A program made the translations under genes and the position numbers. From Clostridiales bacterium CHKCI001 (GTDB lineage: Bacteria; Bacillota; Clostridia; Lachnospirales; Lachnospiraceae), in NCBI GenBank assembly GCA_900045905.1, contig FCNS01000012.1, forward strand, positions 124,001 to 188,000: a stretch of 64,000 bases of DNA, read 5' to 3'. The notes beneath the pieces were generated by a model. That model saw only the letters and a list, made by a program, of their open reading frames with translations, was not told the DNA's origin and did not search any database. Of this stretch, positions 16,541-25,856 are shown piece after piece. The first letter of the stretch is position 1, and every line of letters begins with the position of its first letter.

Positions 16541-17866
16541 GTGAGAGCAAAAGGTTCCTTTAAAATATGGATGCTTATGTTTATGATCATCTTAATTATG
16601 ACAGGATGTACCTCACAAAATCAAAATAGTGAACAACATTCTAGTTTGGAAAATAAAACAGAATCTGTTACAGAAAAGGAATCCAACTCTTCAGAAGAAG
16701 AAACAGCACAGGACACAGAAGAGAGTAGCGAAATAGCGGAAGAAATAGTAACAGAGAGTGACACAACAATGGAAGAAACAACAGCAATGATGCAGACAGG
16801 TCCAACGGCTCCAGAGGCTCCAATCGTTAATTCGGTGCGCCTTATGGCAGTTGGAGATAATTTAATGCATTTATCCAATACAATGAGTGCAAAGCAGCCA
16901 GATGGAAGTTTTGATTTTACTTATCATTTTCAACATGTTGCTCCGATCATTCAGCAAGCCGATATTGCAGTTGTAAATCAGGAATGTGTCATGGGAGGAA
17001 TTGAACTTGGAATTCAAACCTATCCATGTTTTAATACAGTATACGAAGTTGGAAGAGATCTAGTAAAGGCAGGATTTAATGTAATTTTAGCTGCAAATAA
17101 TCATATTTTGGATCAAGGAGAAACAGGCCTTCAGAATATGATTCGTTACTGGAAGACAAACTATCCAGACATTCCTGTACTTGGAATTCATGATACGGAA
17201 GAAGACAGCAAAACGATTCCCGTGATAGAGAAAAATGGAATTCGGATTGCAATGTTAAATTATACTTATGATACCAATTTAAAAAATGGAATCGAAGAAA
17301 AGCCTTACTTAGTAGAGTATTTGGAAGAAGATAAAATAGAATCTGATATTAAAAAAGCGAAGGAAATGGCAGATTTTATTATTGTATTTCCACATTGGGG
17401 AGAGGAATATAATGATACGCCTACACCAGAAGTGCAAGAATTGGCAAAAAAAATGGCAGATTGGGGAGCAGATTTAATTATTGGAGCACATCCTCATGTA
17501 ATTGAACCAGTGGAATGGATACCGAGAGCCAATGATAAGCCAACCTTAGTTTATTATTCGCTTGGAAACTTTCAATCAGAGCAATTTCGTACCGAGCAAA
17601 TGTTAGGAGGATTGGCAGATGTAACAATTATAAAGGATGAAAACGGAGACACTTATGTATTGAATCATGCGATGGAATATCTGGTAACACATTATCAGTT
17701 AACGATTCCAGATCTTGGATATTATAATATTGTAACAACATATCCATGGGAACAATATAGTCCAGAATTGGCAGCGGCACCGCATGGTATTATTAGTAAG
17801 GACCCAACGTTTTCTTATGAGAAACTGGATCAGATTCGAACAAATATGATGTCGAGATGCCAGTAA
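16541..17866 (+). CDS. CapA-family lipoprotein (poly-gamma-glutamate synthesis PgsA/CapA-like), copy 1
   Basis: A surface-anchored protein of about 441 aa. A signal peptide ends in the lipobox IMTGC (Cys23), followed by about 75 residues rich in Glu, Ser and Thr, then a calcineurin-like CapA domain with VGDNLMH, AANNHILDQG, FPHWGEEY, GAHPHVIEP and YYSLGNFQS. The family is linked to poly-gamma-glutamate export, but most gut members have no capB/capC partners, and none are seen here. The start is a GTG at 16541 with AAGGAGG 7 nt upstream; the longer in-frame ATG at 16481 lies inside the promoter region and would spoil the signal peptide. It is first in capA-NSS-capA. Confidence 0.88.
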   Translation: MRAKGSFKIWMLMFMIILIMTGCTSQNQNSEQHSSLENKTESVTEKESNSSEEETAQDTEESSEIAEEIVTESDTTMEETTAMMQTGPTAPEAPIVNSVRLMAVGDNLMHLSNTMSAKQPDGSFDFTYHFQHVAPIIQQADIAVVNQECVMGGIELGIQTYPCFNTVYEVGRDLVKAGFNVILAANNHILDQGETGLQNMIRYWKTNYPDIPVLGIHDTEEDSKTIPVIEKNGIRIAMLNYTYDTNLKNGIEEKPYLVEYLEEDKIESDIKKAKEMADFIIVFPHWGEEYNDTPTPEVQELAKKMADWGADLIIGAHPHVIEPVEWIPRANDKPTLVYYSLGNFQSEQFRTEQMLGGLADVTIIKDENGDTYVLNHAMEYLVTHYQLTIPDLGYYNIVTTYPWEQYSPELAAAPHGIISKDPTFSYEKLDQIRTNMMSRCQ

Positions 17867-17877
17867 TGGAGGGAAAT

Positions 17878-19236
17878 ATGGAAAAGGAAAGAATATATTC
17901 CCGTTGGAATTTACTGCTTTTGGCAGCGGGCTGTACGATTGGAGTAGGAAATATATGGCGTTTTCCATCTTTAGCAGTTCAATATGGAGGAGGAGTTTTT
18001 TTACTTGTATATTTTCTCTTTCTAGTTATTATTGGAATTCCGATTATTGCGATGGAAATGGCAATTGGAAGAGCATCACGAAAGTCTATTTCCTATGCAT
18101 TTCAGGAATTGGATAAAGAGGCACAGCATGGGACGATAGAACGTTATATTGCATATGCAGGAAATTTTTTACTTTTGGCAATTTATATACCAGTTACAGG
18201 ATGGTCAATGTATTATTTCTTTCAGACAATACTTGGAACGTTTTCTGATAATTCTTTGGGAATAACAGGATTATTTCAAGATTTGACCTCAAACGTAAGT
18301 GTATTGTTTCTGTTGGGAATTATTGTGCTTGCACTAGCGTTATTTTGTTGTTTTATAGGAGTAAAAGAAGGGGTTGTTCGGGTTATTCGAATATTAATTG
18401 TACTGCTATTTCTATTTTTAATTTTATTGGTTGCCGATGGACTATTTCAGGATAAAATGGGAGAAGCTCTTTTGTTGTATTTAAAGCCAGATTGGAAAAA
18501 AGCGATGGAAAGTGGAATATTCCATTTGCTGGAAGACGCAATGAATCAGGCATTATTCACACTTGGAATTGGTGTTGGTGTTATGACAATGATTGGAAAA
18601 CATATGACAAAGAAACGCACTATTTTTGGAGAAGCCGTTTGGATTGCTGCAATTGATACATTGGCATCATTCCTTACTGGAGTTGCAGTAATCGGTGTCT
18701 GTGTTGCTTATGGAAGGAAAGTTACGGGAGGTCCAGAGTTGGTTTTTCAGACCTTACCTCGTATTTTTCATGAAATGAGTCATGGAAGAGTTTGGGGAGG
18801 TTTATTATATCTCGTTCTTTTTTGTGCCTCAGCCAGCAGTACCATTGTGTTATTGGAAAATATCACAGAGATGTTTATGGATCAATTTCATTGGGACAGA
18901 AAAAAAGCCTGTTTCGTTTTATTCGGTTTTAGTATTATACTAATTGCAATTACTTTAATCTGTATTGTAATCTTCTCAGTTAAAATTTCATCTACAGATG
19001 GAACGACAGCATTAATTGGGGTGGATTCCTTGTTAAGAAGGTGGATTTTCCCAGCTGGTGCAGTTTTAGTAACGATGGGATGTACAATGGATGGAATATG
19101 GGGATTTCGTGAATTTATCACAGAAGTAAATAAGGGAGATGGAATCAAAATTTCTGGTAAAGTAAAAAAAGTAATGCAGATTGGTATTCCAACTGTTATT
19201 ATTTTTATTGTGATTATAGGATGGATGAATTTATGA
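17878..19236 (+). CDS. Sodium-dependent transporter, NSS family, between two capA genes
   Basis: A 452-aa membrane protein with about 11 segments. TM1 reads LAAGCTIGVGNIWRFPSLA, the NSS Na+/substrate core, with Cys in place of the more usual Ser. LLENITEMFMDQFHWDRKKA marks the TM8 region. GGAGGG lies 4 nt before the ATG at 17878, and a longer reading from 17857 would overlap capA. It ends in an ATGA overlap with the second capA, so translation of the three genes is probably coupled. A conserved link between an amino-acid symporter and CapA-like enzymes would suggest uptake of amino acids released from, or used for, a surface polymer; that is inference. Confidence 0.88.
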   Translation: MEKERIYSRWNLLLLAAGCTIGVGNIWRFPSLAVQYGGGVFLLVYFLFLVIIGIPIIAMEMAIGRASRKSISYAFQELDKEAQHGTIERYIAYAGNFLLLAIYIPVTGWSMYYFFQTILGTFSDNSLGITGLFQDLTSNVSVLFLLGIIVLALALFCCFIGVKEGVVRVIRILIVLLFLFLILLVADGLFQDKMGEALLLYLKPDWKKAMESGIFHLLEDAMNQALFTLGIGVGVMTMIGKHMTKKRTIFGEAVWIAAIDTLASFLTGVAVIGVCVAYGRKVTGGPELVFQTLPRIFHEMSHGRVWGGLLYLVLFCASASSTIVLLENITEMFMDQFHWDRKKACFVLFGFSIILIAITLICIVIFSVKISSTDGTTALIGVDSLLRRWIFPAGAVLVTMGCTMDGIWGFREFITEVNKGDGIKISGKVKKVMQIGIPTVIIFIVIIGWMNL

Positions 19237-20480
19237 AAAAATATATACAATTGATGGTTATAATGTTATCTTTGTTTGTGCTTGGAGGATGTACAAAAAA
19301 TGGACAGCAGAGTACAATAGAAAATTCAGTAGATCAAACTAGAGTAATAAAAGAAACAACACAGAATGTAAGAGAAAATTCACAGCAGCATTTGGAGTCA
19401 AGCAATTCAGAAGAAAGTTCAGAAAATACAGTGGATACGGCAGTAACAGAGATGAGATTGATTGCTGTGGGAGATAATCTAATGCATCGTTCTGTTTCTC
19501 TAAGTGGACAACAAGCAGATGGGAGTTGGAATTATACTAGGAACTTTGAGAATGTAGCACCTCTTGTGCAGCAGGCAGATATTGCTGTAATTAATCAGGA
19601 ATGTGTAATGGGAGGTTTAGAATTAGGAATTCAAAACTATCCACTGCTGAATACGGGAACAGAAGTTGGATCCTTTATTGTTAATGCAGGATTTGATGTA
19701 GTTTTAGCTGCTAATAATCATATTTTAGATCAAAATTATGTAGGAGTTCATAATATGATGAATTATTGGAGGACAACTTATCCACAAATTCCTGTGTTGG
19801 GAGTGCATGAGAGTCAAGAAGAACAAAATACGATCACTGTGATGGAATCACATGGAATTAAATTAGCATTGTTGAATTATACATATGACACAAATACACA
19901 CGATGCATTGCAGGGACGTCCATGGCTTGTGGATTATATCGATAAAGAACGTATGGCGAGTGATATTGCGAAAGCAAAGGAAATGGCGGACTTTGTAGTT
20001 GTATTTCCACATTGGGGTGAGGAATATGTATTTGCGGATATAACGGATGAGCAAAGGGAACTGACAGCATTTTTTGCAGAGCAAGGAGTAGATCTTGTAA
20101 TTGGTGCGCATCCTCATGTTGTAGAACCTGTTCAATTCGTAGAGCGTGAAGGAGATCGTCCAATGCTAGTTTATTATTCTTTGGGAAATTTTCAATCAAT
20201 TCAATATAAGACAGAAACAATGCTGGGAGGATTGGCAGATGTGACAATTAGAAAAGATGGATCAGGAACTTATATTGTAGCTCATAGTTTAAAAACATTG
20301 GTTACTCATTTCCAAAATACGAATCCTAGTTGCGGTTATTTTGATTTTGTGACAACCTATCTTTGGGAACAATATACACCAGAGTTAGCAGCACAACATG
20401 ATATTCGTTTTCAGGATAGTACATTTTCCTATGAACGTCTTGTTCAGCTCCAACAGCAAATTATGTCAACAGTGCAATAA
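19233..20480 (+). CDS. CapA-family lipoprotein, copy 2
   Basis: A paralogue of the protein at 16541-17866, about 415 aa. The signal peptide ends in VLGGC, followed by a Ser/Asn/Gln/Glu-rich linker. The CapA domain has AVGDNLMHRS, LAANNHILDQN, FPHWGEEYV, GAHPHVVEP and YYSLGNFQS. The two copies share long identical blocks (QADIAVVNQECVMGG against QADIAVINQECVMGG), so they arose by duplication. The ATG at 19233 overlaps the transporter stop (ATGA), giving translational coupling; an in-frame ATG at 19221 is possible but has no better ribosome site. Confidence 0.87.
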   Translation: MKKYIQLMVIMLSLFVLGGCTKNGQQSTIENSVDQTRVIKETTQNVRENSQQHLESSNSEESSENTVDTAVTEMRLIAVGDNLMHRSVSLSGQQADGSWNYTRNFENVAPLVQQADIAVINQECVMGGLELGIQNYPLLNTGTEVGSFIVNAGFDVVLAANNHILDQNYVGVHNMMNYWRTTYPQIPVLGVHESQEEQNTITVMESHGIKLALLNYTYDTNTHDALQGRPWLVDYIDKERMASDIAKAKEMADFVVVFPHWGEEYVFADITDEQRELTAFFAEQGVDLVIGAHPHVVEPVQFVEREGDRPMLVYYSLGNFQSIQYKTETMLGGLADVTIRKDGSGTYIVAHSLKTLVTHFQNTNPSCGYFDFVTTYLWEQYTPELAAQHDIRFQDSTFSYERLVQLQQQIMSTVQ

Positions 20481-20539
20481 GAGAAGTTAACACGTTATTA
20501 AGGGATTAAAAGCTGGGTGGTTGAAAAGTTGTATGTAAA

Positions 20540-20592
20540 ATGCACCTTGATTTGGTAATAATACCATTTCAAGGTGCATGTTTATTTTTTTT
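20540..20592. terminator. Intrinsic terminator between convergent capA2 and prs
   Basis: ATGCACCTTGA (20540-20550) pairs with TCAAGGTGCAT (20569-20579). A T-rich run with T8 follows on the plus strand. Confidence 0.8.
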
Positions 20593-20660
20593 AAATCTTG
20601 TATGAGTTACTATCATAAAGTCCTTTTATAATAGTATTGCATCCTATTTCTATAAAGGAG

Positions 20661-21845
20661 CTATTTTATAGTTTCTAAATGTTTTTTATGGCGAGTTAAT
20701 AATCGATTAATACGATCAGTTGGAATAAGTAAATGCTGAAGTGAGGCATTGTGGTTTAAATTATCAATTAAAAGTGCGATATACTTACTTAAATCTACGT
20801 TCACATAATAAGGTTTTGACAATAATTCAGGTGTTTGATAAATGAGATTCGTTGTAAGAACGCGATCAATTAAACCAGCTTCATAAGCTTTATCAAATTT
20901 TTCCATGCCATTTGTAAAAAGTCCAAATGTAGCGGCAGCAAATACTTTGTTTGCTTTTCTACGCTTTAATTCTTTTGCAACATCAATCATACTGTCACCA
21001 GAAGAAATCATATCGTCAATGATAAGTACATTTTTACCTTCTACGTTACTTCCTAAAAATTCATGAGCGACAATTGGATTCTTACCATCTACGACACGTG
21101 TATAATCACGGCGTTTATAAAACATACCAAGGTCTACACCAAGGTAATTAGCAAAAGTAACTGCACGGTTTGTACCACCCTCGTCTGGACTAATAACCAT
21201 AAGATGATCGCTGTCAATTGGAAGATCTGGTTCTGCACGCAGTAATCCCTTTAAAAACTGATAAGTACAGGAAATTGTTTCAAAACCTTTTAAAGGAATT
21301 GCATTCTGTACACGAGGATCATGTGCATCAAATGTAATGATTGTTTCAACACCCATATTCGTTAATTCTTGCAGTGCCATAGCACAGTCTAAAGATTCTC
21401 TGGATGTACGACGGTGTTGTCTGCTTTCGTATAAAAATGGCATAATAACATTGACACGACGGGCTTTTCCACCAATCGCAGCAATGATTCTCTTTAAATC
21501 TTGAAAATGGTCATCAGGGGACATATGGTTGGTATAACCATAAAGAGAATAAGTAAGACTATGATTACAAACGTCAACCATAATATAAACGTCGTCACCA
21601 CGAACGGATTCGTTAAGAGCACCCTTTGCTTCACCAGAACCAAAGCGAGGGGTTTTGGCAGATATAATATAACTATCTTTTAAGTAGCCGTTAAAATGAA
21701 TCGTGGAGGTATGCTCGTTTTCACGCTCATTTCTCCATTTTACGAGATAGTGGTCTACTTGTTTCCCCAGTGTTGTACAACTGGACATTGGAATAAATGC
21801 AAGTGGTCCGACTGGAATCGTTTGTAACTGTTCTGTATCTGGCAT
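20661..21845 (-). CDS. prs: Ribose-phosphate pyrophosphokinase
   Basis: Makes PRPP from ribose 5-phosphate and ATP for nucleotide, His and Trp synthesis. The 394-aa protein is longer than the classical form of about 315 aa. The core is clear: MPFLYESRQHRRTSRES (flexible-loop region), ITFDAHDPRVQNAIP, and the PRPP-binding loop KNVLIIDDMISSGDSM. The extra length lies at the N-terminus and in the last 40 residues. AAGGAGG precedes the ATG. It follows dnaD and the helicase-loader gene on the same strand with gaps of 31 and 59 nt, suggesting one operon joining replication start-up with precursor supply. Confidence 0.92.
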   Translation of the reverse strand: MPDTEQLQTIPVGPLAFIPMSSCTTLGKQVDHYLVKWRNERENEHTSTIHFNGYLKDSYIISAKTPRFGSGEAKGALNESVRGDDVYIMVDVCNHSLTYSLYGYTNHMSPDDHFQDLKRIIAAIGGKARRVNVIMPFLYESRQHRRTSRESLDCAMALQELTNMGVETIITFDAHDPRVQNAIPLKGFETISCTYQFLKGLLRAEPDLPIDSDHLMVISPDEGGTNRAVTFANYLGVDLGMFYKRRDYTRVVDGKNPIVAHEFLGSNVEGKNVLIIDDMISSGDSMIDVAKELKRRKANKVFAAATFGLFTNGMEKFDKAYEAGLIDRVLTTNLIYQTPELLSKPYYVNVDLSKYIALLIDNLNHNASLQHLLIPTDRINRLLTRHKKHLETIK

Positions 21846-21904
21846 AATTATTTTTTCCTCCTTGGTGTCTTATGCAATATTTATAACATGTTTTTAAAAA
21901 GGAA

Positions 21905-22897
21905 TCAAGTCTGGTAATGACCAAATTTTTTCTGAATACGAATATCATTGCCAAATAACGCAATAATATCGTAATTACTAAGTATCCGAGAAGCAATTCG
22001 CTCGGAATACATATCTCGAATATCCCCAGGACTTAGATTAGTGGAAATAATAGTTCCTTTGCATCGGTTGAGTCGTTCGTTAATACAATAAAAAAGCTTA
22101 CTTACAGTAAAAGAATTTGTACGTTCCGTTCCAAGATCATCAATAATTAATAAATCACTTTCTAAAATATAATGATCGATATCCTCATGGGCTTCTTCGC
22201 TATAAGAGAAGCTACTGCGTGAAAAAACTTCGAAGAGTTCAGTAGCAGTTAGATAGACAACAGAGTTTGTATGTTCAATTAATTCTTTTGCGATACAGTT
22301 AGAAAGAAAGGTCTTTCCAACTCCAGTATTTCCAGTAAATAAAAGATTGCCATGCTGCTTCTCGAATGTAGAAATATAAGTTTTACAGCGATTAACAACA
22401 TCTTTCATGTAATCCCGTATACTTCTTTTTAAAGAAGAATTATATTCTGTAGAATAATAGCGAAAAGAAAATGTGTTAAAATTTTCTCGTTGTAGAATAT
22501 CTTTTAAATTAGATTGATCGTATAAAAGATCCACCGCAGCCTGTTGGAAACAATGACATTTTTTATTAGAAATATATCCAGTATCTTTACAATCTGGACA
22601 TTGATAATGTAAGTCCATATAATCAGAAGGCAGTCCATGCTCAGAAAGAATGGTAAAACGTTGTTGTTTTAATGAGGAAATCTGACTGCGCATAAGATCT
22701 GCCTGTTCTGAGTTGCCATTAATTAAATAGCGTGCTCGCTGGGCGGACAATGCACTGAGCTTTTCTGCAATTTGCTTTAATTCAGGAGCAATTTGGTAGG
22801 CATGTTCGATTTGTTTTTGTTGCTGATGAAAATTATTTAATTGTCTACGGTTATATTCCCGCATTAACATGTCATATTGCGAATTCTTTAAGGGCAT
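21905..22897 (-). CDS. DnaC/DnaI-type helicase loader ATPase
   Basis: A 330-aa AAA+ ATPase. The first 100 residues are coiled-coil-like, then a zinc-binding segment (YQCPDCKDTGYISNKKCHCFQQ, four Cys). The ATPase has Walker A FTGNTGVGKTFLSN (about residue 192), Walker B LLIIDDLGTE, and sensor region ISTNLSPGDI. This is the DnaI architecture of Firmicutes, which loads the replicative helicase on DNA together with DnaD and DnaB. The neighbour upstream encodes a DnaD-domain protein 31 nt away, the expected partner. AGAGGAG precedes the ATG. Confidence 0.9.
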   Translation of the reverse strand: MPLKNSQYDMLMREYNRRQLNNFHQQQKQIEHAYQIAPELKQIAEKLSALSAQRARYLINGNSEQADLMRSQISSLKQQRFTILSEHGLPSDYMDLHYQCPDCKDTGYISNKKCHCFQQAAVDLLYDQSNLKDILQRENFNTFSFRYYSTEYNSSLKRSIRDYMKDVVNRCKTYISTFEKQHGNLLFTGNTGVGKTFLSNCIAKELIEHTNSVVYLTATELFEVFSRSSFSYSEEAHEDIDHYILESDLLIIDDLGTERTNSFTVSKLFYCINERLNRCKGTIISTNLSPGDIRDMYSERIASRILSNYDIIALFGNDIRIQKKFGHYQT

Positions 22898-22928
22898 AAA
22901 AACTCCTCTTCCTTTTTCTTTTTTCTAT

Positions 22929-23948
22929 CTACTCATAACCATAATAACTAGCAACTAGCTCATCATAGTCTGTGCTGCGCTGTTTAAAATTGTGAAATTG
23001 AGACGGCTTACGGTTCGTTCTGCCAATGGACTGTATGGAAGCTGTCTGTTTATTCCTATTTTGGTATTCTTGATCTCGTGCCGCAACTTGTTCTAGAGTA
23101 GTAATTCCAGCCTGTTTCCATGACATTAAAATGGAATCAGTATATTCAAAACTTGGATTGTGTACAGCAGTCATAGTTTTTTCACAAGCCTTTAATATCA
23201 TTTCAGTTGAAAATGTTCGATTCCATTTGCGAATAAATTCAGACTCTTTTAAAGATGGTCCGCGATTTTGAAGCCCAAATGCTCGCATAACGGAATATAC
23301 GATTTTGGAACGGCTTGTGGTATAATCTTTAATGGCAGAGATAGAAAATAATCCCTGTTCATGCCAGTTACGTGCCACTGCTTCAATATAGTTCATATTT
23401 GTATGTCCCTGCTCGACGCAGTATTCAATCAGATATTCGATAATATCATAAGAACGATGGAACATTAAATACCAGTAACCTAAAATATTCCACTCTGTAG
23501 ACTTTACTGTACGCTTTAAATAAATTTCTGCAATATTAAGTAATTCACAGAAGTTTGGGTCACGGCTTAAGTTTTCCATCATTTGTGGCGTTGGCTCTGT
23601 AAACTCTTCTGGTGCATCAACTGGCTCTGGAATGCTTGGAATTGTAACATCCAATAACGTAATATCAGTTAAACTATGATTGAAGTCAAAACTAAGACGT
23701 AAAAGTCTTTCTTTTTCCCAATAAGAAAGCGCACGCAGGACATCGTGTTCGGTTAAATGAAAAATGTCTGCCATGTGGGAAAGAGAAAGCTTTGGATTTG
23801 CTTTTTGTCTGCTGCGGAGCAGATAAAGATAAATCTTTACAAATTCTCCGTTCGCTTTTGGCATATATTCATCTATAAATATACCAGATACCATTACAGT
23901 ATCTTGATTTATCTGATTATGTAAATTCAATGTTGCCATATGATGCAT
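22929..23948 (-). CDS. DnaD-domain replication protein
   Basis: A 339-aa protein with an N-terminal winged-helix-like region (residues 30-110: FVKIYLYLLR, LSLSHMADIFHLTEHDVLRALSYWE). Two DnaD/DnaB2 domains follow in the middle and C-terminal half (ILGYWYLMFHRSYDIIEYLIEYCVEQ; ILMSWKQAGITTLEQVAARDQEYQ, the second with the conserved W and Y-x-N-type end). Such proteins act in primosome assembly at oriC and at stalled forks. The start is either the ATG at 23948, 3 nt after AGGAGG, or the ATG at 23939, 12 nt after it. Its promoter region carries tandem DnaA-box-like 9-mers, an unusual regulatory link. Confidence 0.88.
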   Translation of the reverse strand: MHHMATLNLHNQINQDTVMVSGIFIDEYMPKANGEFVKIYLYLLRSRQKANPKLSLSHMADIFHLTEHDVLRALSYWEKERLLRLSFDFNHSLTDITLLDVTIPSIPEPVDAPEEFTEPTPQMMENLSRDPNFCELLNIAEIYLKRTVKSTEWNILGYWYLMFHRSYDIIEYLIEYCVEQGHTNMNYIEAVARNWHEQGLFSISAIKDYTTSRSKIVYSVMRAFGLQNRGPSLKESEFIRKWNRTFSTEMILKACEKTMTAVHNPSFEYTDSILMSWKQAGITTLEQVAARDQEYQNRNKQTASIQSIGRTNRKPSQFHNFKQRSTDYDELVASYYGYE

Positions 23949-24022
23949 GCTCCTCCTGTTTATTCTACAATAAGATGTAGTAAATTACTGCAATTTGTAT
24001 CACTACGCAATCTAGTAATTTG

Positions 24023-24050
24023 AGTATAACACAGTTGGGTAAAAATGCAA
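24023..24050 (-). promoter_or_regulatory. Promoter of the dnaD-dnaI-prs operon
   Basis: On the minus strand, TTGCAT (24045-24050), 16-nt spacer, TATACT (24023-24028). A DnaA-box-like 9-mer ends 13 nt upstream of the -35. Confidence 0.6.
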
Positions 24051-24062
24051 GGGTAATAAAAT

Positions 24063-24265
24063 TGTGGATAAGTCAAAAATAAAAGTTGTGGATATTGTGG
24101 ATACTGTGGATAACTTTTTACAGGAAAAAAATTTAAATATTTAATAGGCCCAAATTTGTTGTAAATACTACATTTTTTAAAAATAAAAAATTCTAAAAAC
24201 TGAGTACAAAAAATAAAAAAATCCACAGAAATCAAAAGACTTGATACTGTGGATATTGTGGATAA
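24063..24265. promoter_or_regulatory. Cluster of six same-direction DnaA-box-like 9-mers flanking an AT-rich core
   Basis: TGTGGATAN (the reverse complement of the TTATCCACA DnaA box) occurs at 24063, 24087, 24096, 24105, 24248 and 24257. Three of these (24063, 24105, 24257) match perfectly. The three at 24087-24113 abut head to tail, as do the two at 24248-24265. Between the groups, 24114-24247 is nearly all A and T with a stray AATCCACA. The cluster fills the 317-bp gap between dnaD and murC, touching the murC stop. It may control the dnaD operon, titrate DnaA, or act as a secondary initiation-like site. Confidence 0.7.
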
Positions 24266-25663
24266 CTATTGCTTAAGGAGATTTTCTCCAATAATTACGA
24301 TATCTCCAGCGCCCATAGTTATCAACAGGTCGCCGTTGATACAATTTTTTAATAAAAATTTTTGGATTTCTTCAAAGGATGGGAAATAATATGCATCAGT
24401 ACCCAGGTCAAGCAATTTTTTTTGAAGATCTTTGGAACTAATTCCAAGTGTGTTTGTTTCTCTAGCTGCATAAATATCAGCTAGGACAACATGGTCTGCC
24501 AGAGAAAGTGCTTTTGCAAAGTCATCCATAAGAGAAAATGTACGTGTATAAGTATGAGGTTGGAAAACGCACCAGATCTCTCTATGAGGATAATTTTGGG
24601 CAGTATTTAATGTGGCAGTAATTTCTTGAGGATGGTGTGCATAATCATCAATGATGGTAACACCATTTCGTTCCCCTTTTTTCTCAAAACGACGGTTCGT
24701 ACCTGTAAATTTATGAAGTCCACGAGCAATCGTTTCCATGGAAAGACCCAGTTCTCTTGCCAGTGCAATTACGGATAAAGAATTGGAGACGTTATGCATA
24801 CCTGGAATGGAAAGTTCAATTCTTCCAAGATCTTCCAAACTGCCATCTTCTTTTTTATGTACTACGGTGTAAGATGCGCAGGCAGATTGATTAAAGGTGA
24901 TGTTGCGGGCACTATAATCACTGAATTCAGAATTTGAACCGAATGTAATAATTTGGCAAGATAAGTCAGAGATTAATTCATCCAAATCTTGGATGTCACT
25001 ATTAATGACAAGAATTCCATGAGCAGGAAGAAGCTGCATATATTTATGAAAAGAATGGCGAATATCTTGGATATCTTTAAAAAAGTCTAAATGATCCTCT
25101 TCTATATTGAGCACAATTTCCATATTCGGAAAGAAAGAGAGGAAGCTATTCGTATATTCGCAGGCCTCTGTCACAAAAACTTTATTGCTGCCAACGCGAA
25201 TATTTCCTCCAATGGCAGGCATAATGCCACCGACAGAAATAGTAGGATCTAGGTCGGTTTCTAGTAGCACTTGGGTTAAGAGAGATGTAGTAGTCGTTTT
25301 TCCATGAGTTCCAGAAATTCCAATAGATGTCTTATAATTTTTCATAAGTTGGCCTAGGAGTTGAGCACGAGTTAACATAGCAATGTTTCTTCGTTCCGCT
25401 TCTTTGTATTCTGGATTATCAGGGTGAATCGCAGCTGTATAAATAACAACAGAAACATCGTTTTCAATATTAGAAGCGCGCTGACCATAGTAAATAGTAG
25501 CACCTTGGGATTCCAACTGTTCAGTTAAGGAAGAACGGTGTATGTCAGACCCAGAAATACGAAATCCTTCTTGCAGGAGAATCTCAGCGAGTCCACTCAT
25601 GCTAATACCGCCAATTCCTATGAAATAGATATGTGTAGGTTCGCAAAAGTTTATTTCATACAT
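24266..25663 (-). CDS. murC: UDP-N-acetylmuramate--L-alanine ligase
   Basis: Cytosolic Mur ligase that adds L-Ala to UDP-MurNAc in peptidoglycan precursor synthesis. The 465-aa length is normal. The N-terminal domain has YFIGIGGISMSGLAEIL, the ATP-binding loop is GISGTHGKTTTTSLL (about residue 115), then NIEEDHLDFF, and the C-terminal domain has IIDDYAHHPQEI. AGAGGTAA precedes the ATG. It is transcribed alone on the minus strand, divergent from glgC. Its stop codon abuts two tandem DnaA-box-like sequences. The other wall-precursor genes ddl and murI are 20 kb away. Confidence 0.97.
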   Translation of the reverse strand: MYEINFCEPTHIYFIGIGGISMSGLAEILLQEGFRISGSDIHRSSLTEQLESQGATIYYGQRASNIENDVSVVIYTAAIHPDNPEYKEAERRNIAMLTRAQLLGQLMKNYKTSIGISGTHGKTTTTSLLTQVLLETDLDPTISVGGIMPAIGGNIRVGSNKVFVTEACEYTNSFLSFFPNMEIVLNIEEDHLDFFKDIQDIRHSFHKYMQLLPAHGILVINSDIQDLDELISDLSCQIITFGSNSEFSDYSARNITFNQSACASYTVVHKKEDGSLEDLGRIELSIPGMHNVSNSLSVIALARELGLSMETIARGLHKFTGTNRRFEKKGERNGVTIIDDYAHHPQEITATLNTAQNYPHREIWCVFQPHTYTRTFSLMDDFAKALSLADHVVLADIYAARETNTLGISSKDLQKKLLDLGTDAYYFPSFEEIQKFLLKNCINGDLLITMGAGDIVIIGENLLKQ

Positions 25664-25794
25664 AAAAATTACCTCTTATCTTTAATGGATTCTGTGATTA
25701 TTATAACCGATATTAAAAAAAAGTAAAAGGATTTTTTCACGATGGGATAAATGTGAAAAATTGAAAATAATCTGTTTTTTTTTTGTATAAATTG

Positions 25795-25823
25795 TTCACA
25801 TTTTTCAAAAACTATGCTATAAT
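25795..25823 (+). promoter_or_regulatory. Promoter of glgC-glgD
   Basis: TTCACA (25795-25800), 17-nt spacer, TATAAT (25818-25823), 33 nt before the GTG start. Confidence 0.65.
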
Positions 25824-25856
25824 AAATTCAACATATTAACAACAAGGGGTGATTAG

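Noticed and set aside
24063-24265. CRISPR-like array reading of the TGTGGATA repeats
   Set aside because: Repeats are only 9 bp and abut without spacers; no cas genes. DnaA-box reading fits much better.
24063-24265. Calling the cluster the chromosomal oriC
   Set aside because: No dnaA, dnaN, rpmH or gyrase genes nearby, and no strand-switch evidence visible in 64 kb.
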